Shown piece after piece: positions 6,796 to 14,979 of a stretch of DNA of 64,000 nucleotides. A model generated the notes under the pieces. It saw only the letters and a list, made by a program, of their open reading frames with translations, was not told where the DNA came from and searched no databases. The first letter of the stretch is position 1. Each line of letters starts with the position of its first letter. This DNA is from Paenibacillus tyrphae (GTDB lineage: Bacteria; Bacillota; Bacilli; Paenibacillales; NBRC-103111), in NCBI RefSeq assembly GCF_000722545.1, contig NZ_JNVM01000008.1, forward strand, positions 248,001 through 312,000, given 5' to 3'. A program made the translations under genes and the position numbers.

Positions 6796-8297
6796 TCTTC
6801 CGCAAAACGCGCCTGCTGGTCGTAAAACCGGAGCGGAATGGTCGCCAACGTCCCATTGCGGTGTTTCAGAAGCTGCAGACTAGAGCGTATCCCGTTAGCG
6901 GACGTTCCGTCCGGCTCCGGCTTCAGCCGCATAATGACGTCGGCTGAGGCTTCCGCCCCTTCCGGCAGACGCTCGTCCCCGATATCCGAAGGAACGGCCG
7001 CAATAACCGGGCCTCCCCATTCCTTGGACCAATGCTTGAGCATATAAGCGATTACGGTCTGATGCTCGGCGGACGAGCGGGGCGGATTGGGCAATCCGCC
7101 TGCCGGGATGCGGTTAATATGGTCGATGAATACGACCGGTGTTTTGCCGGACATTCCCGCAATCCGCTCGACATTGGTCATGACGCGATCGATCGTGGAA
7201 TCGAGCGAGCATTCGATCGTCCAAAGCATATTGCTGATGGGCATATAGCGTTTATTGGCTTCGGCCACTTGCCGCGGCTCGATCTTCCCGCTGAGCACGT
7301 TCTGCGGCTCGGTGCCGATGAGTCTGGCTATGCTTCGCGCCCAGAGCTCGAATCCCGTCATGTCCCAGGATACGTAAACGACCGGCGTCTGGTGCAGCGC
7401 GATATGGTCCGCCATTTGCTTCATCAGCATTGTTTTTCCCGAAGAAGCGGCTCCGGCCAGCAAATACAACCCGCTCCGAAGCCCGCCGAACAACGCTTCG
7501 TCCAGTGTGGCGAAACCGGTCGGCACGCCCGACGCTTGTCCACGATGCCGTTTCATGAATTCTTCGGTATATATGGTAATATTTTTCGTATCGGGAGCAA
7601 TCGGAAGCAGCATCGTCTCTTCCATCGTTTCGTTCAACAGCCGCATGAACGAATCCAGAGGATTTTGCACTCGAACGAAGAAATCGTTGACGTCGCGAAT
7701 CGACTCGGGCAGTTGCATAATAAACGTTTGCTTGGCCGTCGATTGCAGCAGTGCTTGGATTCTGACGCTTTCGCGACGCCCCGCTTCATCGTTGCCCAGA
7801 CAGATGAACACCCGCTTGTCCCGCAGCTTGTCCGCATGGATTTCTTTAAAGGACATCCAGATCGGCACGCATACCGCCGGCAAATGCGCCTGAGCCAAGC
7901 TGAGCACGTCGAACACCCCACCGCACACGATGACGTCCTCCGTCTGCTCCAGAATCGACTCGTTGAATAAATAATCGCCCTCTCCGAGCAGCAATTTGTA
8001 TTTCGGCTCGCGCTGGTCGACCGATCGTCCGACTAAATCGACCGTGATCCCATCCGCGTTCGTAATCGGAATAATAATGCGGTTTTCAAAAAAATCACCC
8101 AGCTTGTCCGAGTTGATGTAAAACCCGAACTTGCCCGGCTCAAAGCCAATTCGATAATGCTCCGCCGTCTCCTGATGGATACCCCGCCGCTCCAAATAAG
8201 CATAGGCTTCTTCCCGAAGCTGTTTGTGGTAATGGGTGACAAGCTCCTCCAAATCAAACGCGGTCTTGGCTGCGCCAATGTGTTGAACTTCGCTCAT
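6792..8297 (-). CDS. Primase-helicase fusion protein with degenerate TOPRIM site (Twinkle/T7 gp4-like)
   Basis: The 501-residue protein joins a DnaG-type catalytic core to a DnaB-type motor. Residues 34-115 match the DnaG core (YLERRGI, IGFEP, FENRIIIPI, GRSVDQREPKY, LFNES). A TOPRIM fold follows at about 121-205, but EGYFDV reads GGVFDV at 126-131 and FDGDEAGR reads LGNDEAGR at 167-174, so two of three metal-binding acids are lost. The motor has Walker A GAASSGKT at 282-289, Walker B VVFID at 388-392 and KHRNG at 478-482. There is no zinc-binding domain. Priming is therefore unlikely; DNA unwinding or recombination-related ATPase activity is possible. GGGGGG precedes the ATG. It is not near replication genes. 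Confidence 0.85.
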   Translation of the reverse strand: MSEVQHIGAAKTAFDLEELVTHYHKQLREEAYAYLERRGIHQETAEHYRIGFEPGKFGFYINSDKLGDFFENRIIIPITNADGITVDLVGRSVDQREPKYKLLLGEGDYLFNESILEQTEDVIVCGGVFDVLSLAQAHLPAVCVPIWMSFKEIHADKLRDKRVFICLGNDEAGRRESVRIQALLQSTAKQTFIMQLPESIRDVNDFFVRVQNPLDSFMRLLNETMEETMLLPIAPDTKNITIYTEEFMKRHRGQASGVPTGFATLDEALFGGLRSGLYLLAGAASSGKTMLMKQMADHIALHQTPVVYVSWDMTGFELWARSIARLIGTEPQNVLSGKIEPRQVAEANKRYMPISNMLWTIECSLDSTIDRVMTNVERIAGMSGKTPVVFIDHINRIPAGGLPNPPRSSAEHQTVIAYMLKHWSKEWGGPVIAAVPSDIGDERLPEGAEASADVIMRLKPEPDGTSANGIRSSLQLLKHRNGTLATIPLRFYDQQARFAEE

Positions 8298-8313
8298 GAC
8301 GTTCTTCCCCCCG

Positions 8314-8358
8314 CAAAAAAAGCATTCCGCAAAAACAACGCTGTTTTTGAGAATGCTT
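8314..8358 (-). terminator. Terminator of mecA
   Basis: Minus-strand AGCATTC...AAAAACA / TTGTTTTT...GAATGCT hairpin followed by seven T residues, between mecA and the primase-helicase gene. Confidence 0.88.
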
Positions 8359-8385
8359 ACGATTCATTAAGCTGAATAAGTCTCA

Positions 8386-8985
8386 TTAAAACTTGGAACA
8401 AAGCACCTTTACGGCATCGGATTCAATCACGACCTTGCCGTATTCCTCCAGAACCGCTTGCGTGACGGATGTGGCTTCTCCGAACTCGGACAAGACGGCC
8501 ACGACCGATTGTAGCCGCTTTTCCTCCATCTCGACGGCATCCAGCAGCAGGATCCATTTATTTTTATAAGAATACAACGTTCCTCCGTCCGTCAGGAGCG
8601 GATTGATGACTTTGGCGAGCCGGAGCAGGTCCTCGAAATCATGGAAAGCGTAAATGATTTCATCGGTCTCATCCATCGTCACTTCAAGCTCGTACACTTC
8701 TTCCATTTCGTCCTCTAGCGTATCGTCGCCTTGGCTGAAATTCATTCGGCCGCGTGTGACGATCACCATCATCCCTTGCGCCGGCATGGCGAGGACTTCC
8801 ACGGCAAGCGGTCCGGTTGCGTCGAAGCCAAGCTCGGTATAGGCTTGGTCCATCATCTCGCTGAACAGCTCGTGAACCTTGGGGATTTCTCTCCACATGT
8901 CATCCTTGTGAATCCCGCGCTCCGTTAAGTCATCGAATGTGAGGAAAATCCGTATCTTGTCTTGACTTAAACGCTCCATTTTCAT
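8386..8985 (-). CDS. mecA: MecA-family ClpC adaptor (MecA/YpbH)
   Basis: MecA proteins bring substrates such as ComK to the ClpCP protease and help ClpC to assemble. The 199-residue protein has the N-terminal MERLSQDKIRIFLTFDDL substrate-binding segment, an acidic linker at about 85-105 and the conserved C-terminal ClpC-binding domain. Position near prsW matches B. subtilis ypbH (mecB) rather than mecA, so the exact orthologue is uncertain. The ATG at 8985 follows GGGAGGAA. Confidence 0.93.
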   Translation of the reverse strand: MKMERLSQDKIRIFLTFDDLTERGIHKDDMWREIPKVHELFSEMMDQAYTELGFDATGPLAVEVLAMPAQGMMVIVTRGRMNFSQGDDTLEDEMEEVYELEVTMDETDEIIYAFHDFEDLLRLAKVINPLLTDGGTLYSYKNKWILLLDAVEMEEKRLQSVVAVLSEFGEATSVTQAVLEEYGKVVIESDAVKVLCSKF

Positions 8986-9151
8986 ACTGGATTCCTCCCT
9001 TGCCGACTAATAATAAACAGCTTATGAAGTTTGGTAAACAAAGGTGAGCCGTGTTCGTTCCGCTATATAAAGGATTCGAAAACGCGTTCGAATTTGCGTC
9101 CTCCTGCCTTCCCCCTCGGAAACGGTACAGCTTGTTTGCCATGCTACGTCT

Positions 9152-9160
9152 ATTATATCA
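9152..9160 (-). promoter_or_regulatory. Extended -10 promoter for mecA
   Basis: TGATATAAT on the minus strand, about 165 bp upstream of mecA. No clear -35. The 5' leader would be about 160 nt and has no other recognised element. Confidence 0.5.
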
Positions 9161-9212
9161 CAAACCGCGAAGAAAAGAACGGTTGTCGCCTGAAAAAATG
9201 CCCTTTTCATAC

Positions 9213-9260
9213 AAAAAGACACATACGCCGCCTTTTTGAGGAGGCGGAGTTGTGTCTTTA
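9213..9260 (-). terminator. Terminator of the 113-residue membrane-protein gene
   Basis: Minus-strand stem AAAGACACA...CCGCC / GGCGG...TGTGTCTTTTTG. Apart from this and the mecA promoter I see nothing in 8986-9276. Confidence 0.85.
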
Positions 9261-9276
9261 CGCGCAAACCGAACGC

Positions 9277-9618
9277 TTAATGCGCCCGAATTTCGGATTT
9301 TTCCCCGTTGCTGGCCAAAATGTCGTTCACTGCTGTCTTAAGCCCCGAATCCCGATTTATCAACTGCTGGACCTTGCCGAGACCCGCGGCGGAAGTGGCC
9401 GCGTCGGCGACGCTCTTGCCGTAATCGCCGTTCGGCTCGGCCGAATCCGTCAGAACCTTTTCTTTTTTGTCAGATCGATCCATGACCTGGTTCAGAAAAC
9501 CTCCAATGGCGTCGCTATTCGTCATTGCGGAGAACAGCATCGGTTTTCTTTTGCCCGTGAGTACGACCGCTGCGGTCGCTCCGACAAGCCCGCCAAGCAG
9601 AAAAGCACCCCATCTCAT
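9277..9618 (-). CDS. Hypothetical protein with N-terminal membrane anchor
   Basis: A 113-residue protein starts with a Gly/Ala-rich membrane segment at about 3-22, reminiscent of YtxH-type anchors, followed by a hydrophilic region that ends in RAH. No catalytic motif is visible. GGGAGGG precedes the ATG, and a strong terminator follows, so it looks expressed alone. It is divergent from the deacetylase gene. Function unknown. Confidence 0.75.
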   Translation of the reverse strand: MRWGAFLLGGLVGATAAVVLTGKRKPMLFSAMTNSDAIGGFLNQVMDRSDKKEKVLTDSAEPNGDYGKSVADAATSAAGLGKVQQLINRDSGLKTAVNDILASNGEKSEIRAH

Positions 9619-9739
9619 GCCAATCCCTCCCGTATTGTTTTCTAATTCGTTACTATTTTTCGCTACATCCTATGAATCATGCATGATAAAATAAGGAAAA
9701 GCCAAAAGATTCATACCAAACCTAACGAGGGGATTACAC

Positions 9740-10630
9740 ATGTCTAAACAATGGATTGCTATTCTGGCCGCGCTTCTGCTTCTGACTTCCTGCGGCTCCA
9801 AACCGGACGCTTCGCCTAACGCCGCGGCCAAAACGGAGCCGCCTGCTTCGCAGCCGGTTTCGGGGGGCGAAAAACCGAAATCCGCGGACGGCGCCTCCGT
9901 TTCGAATCAGCCTGCACCGAGTCCTGCCCAGGAAGGCAAAGAAACTGTGCCTGCGGATAGCGTCAAAAAACAAGAGCAGCAAGTCGCGAAACGCTATACG
10001 ATGAATCCGAAAACCTACGATATCGTGCCGATCGATCCGAACGGAGCGTCCAAAAAAGTCGTTCTGCTGACATTCGATGACGGTCCGAAGGACCTTGAGA
10101 TGAACAAAGCGCTACTCGATACGCTGCAGAAGCATAAAGCGAAGGCGATCTTTTTCCTGAACGGCTACCGCATTAAGCAGAAACCCGAGCTCGTCAAGCT
10201 GCTTGCTTCCAGCGGCCAAACGATCGGCAATCATTCCTGGGATCATATCGATTTGAAAAAGGAAACTAAAGAAAAGGTAAATCAACAAATCGGAGATGTG
10301 CAAAAAGCGATCAAAGAGCTGACAGGTAAAGCACCGGTCTTCTTCCGTCCGCCGTTCGGCTCCGGCAGCGATGACGTTCGGGCCAAGGCCAAGGAAGAAG
10401 GGCTGCTGTTCATGACCTGGTCCAACGGATCGAAGGATTGGGAAATGACGGTGAAGAAAAACAGCCCCGAGCAAGTGATCAGCAACGTGCTGAGTCAGCT
10501 TCACCCGGGGAGCAACATTTTAATGCACGAACTGCCGTGGACGGTGGAGGCGCTGGACAAACTTTTGACACAACTCGAGGAAAAAGGCTACGGATTCGTG
10601 AATCCGGAAGAAATTGAAACTACATCATGA
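9740..10630 (+). CDS. Polysaccharide deacetylase lipoprotein (NodB domain, CE4)
   Basis: The family removes N-acetyl groups from peptidoglycan or chitin-like polymers. The 296-residue protein has a lipoprotein signal (LLTSC, Cys18), a Pro/Ala/Ser-rich linker to about residue 85, and a NodB domain with TFDDGP at 111-116, the metal-binding NHSWDH (His165, His169), RPPFG at 203-207 and a C-terminal HE catalytic histidine. All key residues are present, so it should be an active surface enzyme. It stands alone on the plus strand. The last 11 bp overlap the convergent gene at 10620. Confidence 0.92.
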   Translation: MSKQWIAILAALLLLTSCGSKPDASPNAAAKTEPPASQPVSGGEKPKSADGASVSNQPAPSPAQEGKETVPADSVKKQEQQVAKRYTMNPKTYDIVPIDPNGASKKVVLLTFDDGPKDLEMNKALLDTLQKHKAKAIFFLNGYRIKQKPELVKLLASSGQTIGNHSWDHIDLKKETKEKVNQQIGDVQKAIKELTGKAPVFFRPPFGSGSDDVRAKAKEEGLLFMTWSNGSKDWEMTVKKNSPEQVISNVLSQLHPGSNILMHELPWTVEALDKLLTQLEEKGYGFVNPEEIETTS

Positions 10631-10850
10631 CGAGTTTCCAGCCCCAAACGGAAAGACCTGCAACAAGGAGTATAAAAATCCATAGCAACGACCGATAAAA
10701 ATAAGGCAGCCACTTTTCTTTCTCTGTCGGATGCACGGTTTTGCGGGGAGGCAGGTAATGATCGTCGGTTCCCTCCTCTTTCTCCGGGTCGGGTTGATGA
10801 TCGGCCTCCTCCTTCGGTCGGTACGGAGGTTGCAGATGCTTGTTGTTCAT
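10620..10850 (-). CDS. Small single-span membrane protein, unknown
   Basis: The 76-residue protein has a Pro/Glu/Asp-rich cytosolic N-terminus (to about 45) and one C-terminal membrane helix (about 50-72). Its ATG overlaps the stop of the CPBP protease gene, so the two are probably translated together. I do not recognise the family. It could modulate its neighbour, but that is only suggested by context. Confidence 0.7.
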   Translation of the reverse strand: MNNKHLQPPYRPKEEADHQPDPEKEEGTDDHYLPPRKTVHPTEKEKWLPYFYRSLLWIFILLVAGLSVWGWKLVMM

Positions 10851-11443
10851 GATTCTTCTCTCCTGTAACGAAGAATGCAGCCCATGACGAAATCAATCAG
10901 GAAATGGGCGATAATCGGTGTTAACAACGACCCGGTCTGAATATAAACCCAGCCGAGCCCGTAGCTGATGCTGAAGACAAGTCCCGTCATCAGCCAGTGC
11001 TGCAAATAGCGGACGTGAATGGCCGCGAACAGGATGCTGGTCCAGTACGGTCCCCACCAGGCTTGGATCGTACCGCGGAACAGCAGTTCTTCGCAAAATG
11101 CGACAATGAGCGAGATGAGTGCAATATGCCAAAGAGGCCTGTTTTTAAACAGCATTTCGTTGATGCCCCCGTCGTCCGTCACTTCGGGAGGCACCCATCT
11201 GGAAACGAGCAGATCGACGAGCAGAACGGCGACGGCAAAGCCCGTTCCCCATAGCAGGATCGTATAGCCCGATCCCGGGGAAAACATCGCCCGCAGGTCC
11301 GGCTTCTGAAAAAGCATCAGAACGACGGCTGCCAGGAAGACGAGAAGCTGCGTCACATATAAGTTTGCGAGCAGAAAGCGCTCGTCGATTTCGTCCGGAT
11401 TGATTTTTCGCAGCTTGATCCGTTTAAAGTCAAATTTTTTCAT
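10847..11443 (-). CDS. CPBP family intramembrane metalloprotease
   Basis: CPBP (Abi/Rce1-like) proteins are membrane proteases or related proteins. The 198-residue protein has several membrane helices and the conserved motifs EELLFRG (about 120-126), IHVRY and HFLIDF, whose Glu and His residues form the active site. I chose the ATG at 11443 after AAGGGA; the frame extends to 11470. No bacteriocin genes are nearby, so an immunity role is not supported. It is coupled to the small membrane protein downstream. Confidence 0.88.
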   Translation of the reverse strand: MKKFDFKRIKLRKINPDEIDERFLLANLYVTQLLVFLAAVVLMLFQKPDLRAMFSPGSGYTILLWGTGFAVAVLLVDLLVSRWVPPEVTDDGGINEMLFKNRPLWHIALISLIVAFCEELLFRGTIQAWWGPYWTSILFAAIHVRYLQHWLMTGLVFSISYGLGWVYIQTGSLLTPIIAHFLIDFVMGCILRYRREES

Positions 11444-11511
11444 TCTGATTCCCTTTTTCGACAATTTCACCTATACTATCTGCATAGAACAAGAATTTGA
11501 GGTGCTCGATC

Positions 11512-12426
11512 ATGGAAAAACGGCTTACCCGAACGGACTACTTATTCGCCGTTACCTTCATTTTCATGCTTGTCGTGGCTATGGGGGCCTTCTTCTTCGG
11601 TTTAAAAATGGGACAGGACCGATCTTCGCTGAAATACGAAGATATGCTCAACAAGCAAAATGAAGCGGCCAAGAGTTTTACCGCCTACCATCAGCAGTAC
11701 TTGGTGTCTTTCTATCATACCATTTATCAGCCATACAGGGAATTTCATAAAAAGTGGTTTGAGAAAACCGACGAGCTGCTAACGAATCGTACGGCCGACG
11801 CCTCCTTGATTCTCAAGGACTTGAGCAAGCTCGCGCAGGAAAGCTACGACAGTCTCGGTTCGAAATCGATGCCGGACTCCTCTCCGCTCCTGCAGGAAGC
11901 GCATAAGGATTACATGAAAAGCTTAAAGCTGTTCGGCGAGGGCCTGAAAAGCTATTCGGCCAAGGCAAACGGCATTCCGGCGGCCGAGCTGATCGCACAG
12001 CTTCAAGCGGACCCTTATCTCGGCGAAGCGAAGACATTCGCGCTCAAGGCTGAAAAAAGCTACTACGAATCGATCGATAAATGGTATGCTACGATCAACC
12101 CGCAATTTAAGTCTATCGATGTGACCAAACCGCTCTCCCTAAATGATTGGAAGAGCCAAAGCCTGAATATGAAAAACGAATATGTCGCCCAGCTGATGCT
12201 CGGCAATAAGCTGTTTAAACCGTTCACCCCGCAAGATCTGACAAGTCGGATCGACGAAATGATCCAGTCCGGTCAAGCGCAAAAAATGAATTTGAACGAC
12301 GTGGGGCAAGTCGTCGATGTGCTAATGGCTACCGATGCCGTTCGCAAAAGCGACTTTATCCAAAACAAAGACAAATATTACGGCAAAGAAACGCTGCCGC
12401 AACTTCCGTTTTTCACCACCAATTAA
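11512..12426 (+). CDS. Hypothetical membrane-anchored protein
   Basis: A 304-residue protein with one N-terminal membrane segment at about 9-30 and a long, mostly helical outer or periplasm-side region rich in Lys, Ser and Tyr. GAGGTG lies 7 bases ahead of the ATG at 11512; a TTG at 11497 is a poorer start. No domain is recognised. It is divergent from the CPBP gene and has its own terminator. Confidence 0.8.
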   Translation: MEKRLTRTDYLFAVTFIFMLVVAMGAFFFGLKMGQDRSSLKYEDMLNKQNEAAKSFTAYHQQYLVSFYHTIYQPYREFHKKWFEKTDELLTNRTADASLILKDLSKLAQESYDSLGSKSMPDSSPLLQEAHKDYMKSLKLFGEGLKSYSAKANGIPAAELIAQLQADPYLGEAKTFALKAEKSYYESIDKWYATINPQFKSIDVTKPLSLNDWKSQSLNMKNEYVAQLMLGNKLFKPFTPQDLTSRIDEMIQSGQAQKMNLNDVGQVVDVLMATDAVRKSDFIQNKDKYYGKETLPQLPFFTTN

Positions 12427-12441
12427 TACATAAGCTTCCGA

Positions 12442-12477
12442 AGCCACGACGTCCGGTTCCCGTACTCGTGGCTTTTT
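12442..12477 (+). terminator. Terminator after the membrane-anchored hypothetical gene
   Basis: AGCCACG / CGTGGCT stem followed by TTTTTG; it may also serve the convergent rhodanese gene. Confidence 0.8.
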
Positions 12478-12489
12478 GCCGTGCGTCTA

Positions 12490-12810
12490 TTAATCGTATT
12501 GGAACCCGCGAAGGGCTGCGAGCGCTGCCATGCCGCCCTCGACATTAACCACATCGTTGAAGCCGTTCTGCTTCAAATAGTAGCACACATTGGCGCTTCG
12601 CACGCCATGGGCGCAAACGACATAAATCGTCCGATCCTTCGGAAGCTCGGCCAGCCTTCCCGGTATGCTGTTCATCGGCATCAGCTGCGCTTGTTCCCAA
12701 TGATAATACTCCCATTCGTACGGTTCCCGGACGTCGACCACCAGCGCGTCCCCCAGCTCTCCATTGTCCGTTTTTGCCCGGAACGCTTCGGGCTCTATAC
12801 TTTCGAACAT
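12490..12810 (-). CDS. Rhodanese-like sulfurtransferase, single domain
   Basis: The 106-residue protein is a complete rhodanese domain with the substrate-side DVREPYEW motif and the active-site loop CAHGVRS, whose Cys carries the persulfide. It would transfer sulfur from thiosulfate or a similar donor; the partner is unknown. AAAGGGG precedes the ATG. It is transcribed away from the serA T-box. Confidence 0.9.
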   Translation of the reverse strand: MFESIEPEAFRAKTDNGELGDALVVDVREPYEWEYYHWEQAQLMPMNSIPGRLAELPKDRTIYVVCAHGVRSANVCYYLKQNGFNDVVNVEGGMAALAALRGFQYD

Positions 12811-12923
12811 GACGAATGCCCCTTTCTATGTACGATAATTTCATACGGGTTGCACGGTTTATTTTATCACGACGAATTTATTTTTCACAAATATTTCGGA
12901 TTTGCAAATCGGTTGCCTCCCTA

Positions 12924-12953
12924 TTGACAATGTCGAAATAGTCATGTTACGCT
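12924..12953 (+). promoter_or_regulatory. SigA promoter for serA
   Basis: Perfect TTGACA (12924-12929) and TACGCT (12948-12953) 18 bp apart, just upstream of the T-box leader. Confidence 0.6.
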
Positions 12954-12969
12954 AATGAAAAATTTCACC

Positions 12970-13247
12970 TGTAACAAAACTTTGACGGAGCCAAGCATAA
13001 CCCGAATCGATCAGAGAGCCGGTGGTTGGTGCGAACCGGACGAATTCGATATGCGGAGCACTCCTGAGTTGTTGTGCCGAACATAACAGTAGGCGCAGCC
13101 GGCCGGAAACCGTTATTTTTCCCGGTCTGTTCATAGCAGACCTCATGAGGCTGTTGCGCGCGAGCGCACAGCGAAGTAGGGTGGTACCACGAGAATCAGC
13201 TCCTCGTCCCTTGTATACGCTAGTCGTGTCGGGGCGGGGAGTTTTTT
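12970..13247 (+). promoter_or_regulatory. T-box leader of serA, probable serine (AGC) specifier
   Basis: T-box leaders read the charging state of one tRNA. The AGGGTGGTACCACG T-box sequence is at 13178-13191. Stem I includes the AGAGAG and GGTTGGTGCGAACC region near 13012-13038. AGC followed by A at 13057-13059 lies where the specifier loop is expected, next to a CCG/CGG helix, and AGC is a serine codon, which agrees with serA downstream. The terminator pairs CTCCTCGTCCC (13200-13210) with GGGGCGGGGAG, then TTTTTT. Uncharged tRNA-Ser should stabilise the antiterminator. Confidence 0.88.
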
Positions 13248-13287
13248 GTGTTTTTTTCGTAATTTACTTCATGGAGGTCTGGGAAAA

Positions 13288-14871
13288 ATGTACAAAGTGC
13301 TAGTTATGGATGGAATCAGTGACATGGGAATTCAACTGTTGTATGACGCACCGGATGTTGAGGTGGAAAAAAAGAACGGATTGTCCGAAGACGAACTTGT
13401 AGCGATTATTGCAGACTATGACGCTTTATTGGTGCGCAGCGCCACGAAGGTAACCGAACGCATTATGGGCGCCGGCAGCAAATTGAAAGTTGTCGGACGT
13501 GCCGGTGTTGGCGTCGACAATATCGATCTAGAAGCGGCGACGAAGCGCGGCATCGTCGTCATCAATGCACCGGACGGCAATACGATCGCCACCTGCGAAT
13601 TGACATTCGCAATGATGATGTCCGTCGCTCGTATGATTCCGCAAGCGTACAAGAAAACGGTTGGCGGCGAATGGGACCGCAAAACGTTCGTCGGTGTAGA
13701 GCTGCGCAACAAGGTGCTCGGCGTGCTCGGCATGGGCCGCATCGGCAGCGAGGTCGCCAAGCGGGCTAAAGCGTTCGGTATGGAAGTGCTCGGCTATGAC
13801 CCTTTCCTGACCGAAGAGCGTGCGGAAAAGCTCGGCGTGAAGCTCGGCACCGTGAACGAGATTTGTGCCGCAGCGGACTTCATTACGGTTCATACGCCGC
13901 TGACCAACGAAACCCGCCATATGATCAGCAAGCCGCAATTTGAGCTGATGAAAAAAGGCGCGCGCATCATCAACTGTGCACGCGGCGGCATTATCGATGA
14001 AATGGCCCTTGTCGAAGCGATCGATGCTGGCATCGTCGCCGGAGCGGCTTTCGACGTGTTCGAGAAGGAACCTCCGGCTGCCGATCATCCGTTCCTGAAC
14101 CATCCGAAAATTGTCGTCACGCCGCACCTCGGTGCATCGACGGTCGAAGCACAGGAGAACGTCGCGATCGACGTATCCGAGGAAGTGCTCCACATTCTGC
14201 GCGACCAGCCGTTCAAGAACGCCGTCAACATGCCGCCGGTGCCGGCTAACGTGCTCAATGCGCTGCAGCCTTATTTCAACCTCGGCGAGAAGCTCGGCGT
14301 CTTCCTCGGTCAGACGATCGACGGACCGGTCAGCGAAATCGTGGTCAATTATTCCGGCGATTTGACCGACGTCGATACGACACCGCTCACCCGCTACATC
14401 GTCAAAGGCATTCTCGACAACCAATTGGAAGGCGTGAATATCGTCAATGCGATGCATCTGGCCAAAACGCGCGGACTCAATGTCGTCGTTCAAAAATCGT
14501 CCACAGCGAAGAGCTTTACGAACCTCGTTTCCGTTACACTGAAAACGAAGCAAGAAGAACGCGTGCTTGCCGGCACCCTGCTTTCCGGCTACGGCGAGCG
14601 GATCGTTCAAATCGACCAATATCCTGTCGATATCGCGCCGTCCGGCCATCTGCTTCTGATCTCGCATAACGATAAACCGGGCATCATCGGCAAAGTCGGA
14701 ACGCTGCTCGGCGACAACGGCGTCAATATCGCGACGATGCAAGTCGGACGTAAAGTGGTCGGCGGCTCGGCCATCATGGTACTCACCACCGATAAAGAAA
14801 CGCCGAAGGAAGTGCTCGACCGTCTCATCCAGCTTCCGGAATTGACCAATGCCCACGAGCTGACGCTCTAA
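13288..14871 (+). CDS. serA: D-3-phosphoglycerate dehydrogenase
   Basis: SerA oxidises 3-phosphoglycerate to phosphohydroxypyruvate, the first step of serine synthesis. The 527-residue protein has the Rossmann motif GMGRIG at 148-153, catalytic Arg232 (CARGG), Glu261 (FEKEPP) and His280 (TPHLGAST), a middle domain and a C-terminal ACT domain from about 455 that usually senses serine. This is the long form also found in Bacillus. GGAGGT precedes the ATG at 13288. Transcription is set by the T-box leader. Confidence 0.97.
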   Translation: MYKVLVMDGISDMGIQLLYDAPDVEVEKKNGLSEDELVAIIADYDALLVRSATKVTERIMGAGSKLKVVGRAGVGVDNIDLEAATKRGIVVINAPDGNTIATCELTFAMMMSVARMIPQAYKKTVGGEWDRKTFVGVELRNKVLGVLGMGRIGSEVAKRAKAFGMEVLGYDPFLTEERAEKLGVKLGTVNEICAAADFITVHTPLTNETRHMISKPQFELMKKGARIINCARGGIIDEMALVEAIDAGIVAGAAFDVFEKEPPAADHPFLNHPKIVVTPHLGASTVEAQENVAIDVSEEVLHILRDQPFKNAVNMPPVPANVLNALQPYFNLGEKLGVFLGQTIDGPVSEIVVNYSGDLTDVDTTPLTRYIVKGILDNQLEGVNIVNAMHLAKTRGLNVVVQKSSTAKSFTNLVSVTLKTKQEERVLAGTLLSGYGERIVQIDQYPVDIAPSGHLLLISHNDKPGIIGKVGTLLGDNGVNIATMQVGRKVVGGSAIMVLTTDKETPKEVLDRLIQLPELTNAHELTL

Positions 14872-14942
14872 TCGGATATTGGACGCTCCATGATTGTTTC
14901 ACGAACAACAAGAAAAAAGACGTTCGTTCTACAAAAAGAAAG

Positions 14943-14971
14943 AAGCCTCCGATGACGAATCGGAGGCTTTT
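14943..14971. terminator. Bidirectional terminator between serA and resE
   Basis: AAGCCTCCGAT / ATCGGAGGCTT hairpin with T tracts on both sides, between convergent genes. Confidence 0.85.
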
Positions 14972-14979
14972 GTCTGGTT

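Noticed and set aside
9022..9267. 81-codon minus-strand ORF upstream of mecA
   Set aside because: It runs through the terminator of the next gene and the mecA promoter and has no start support.
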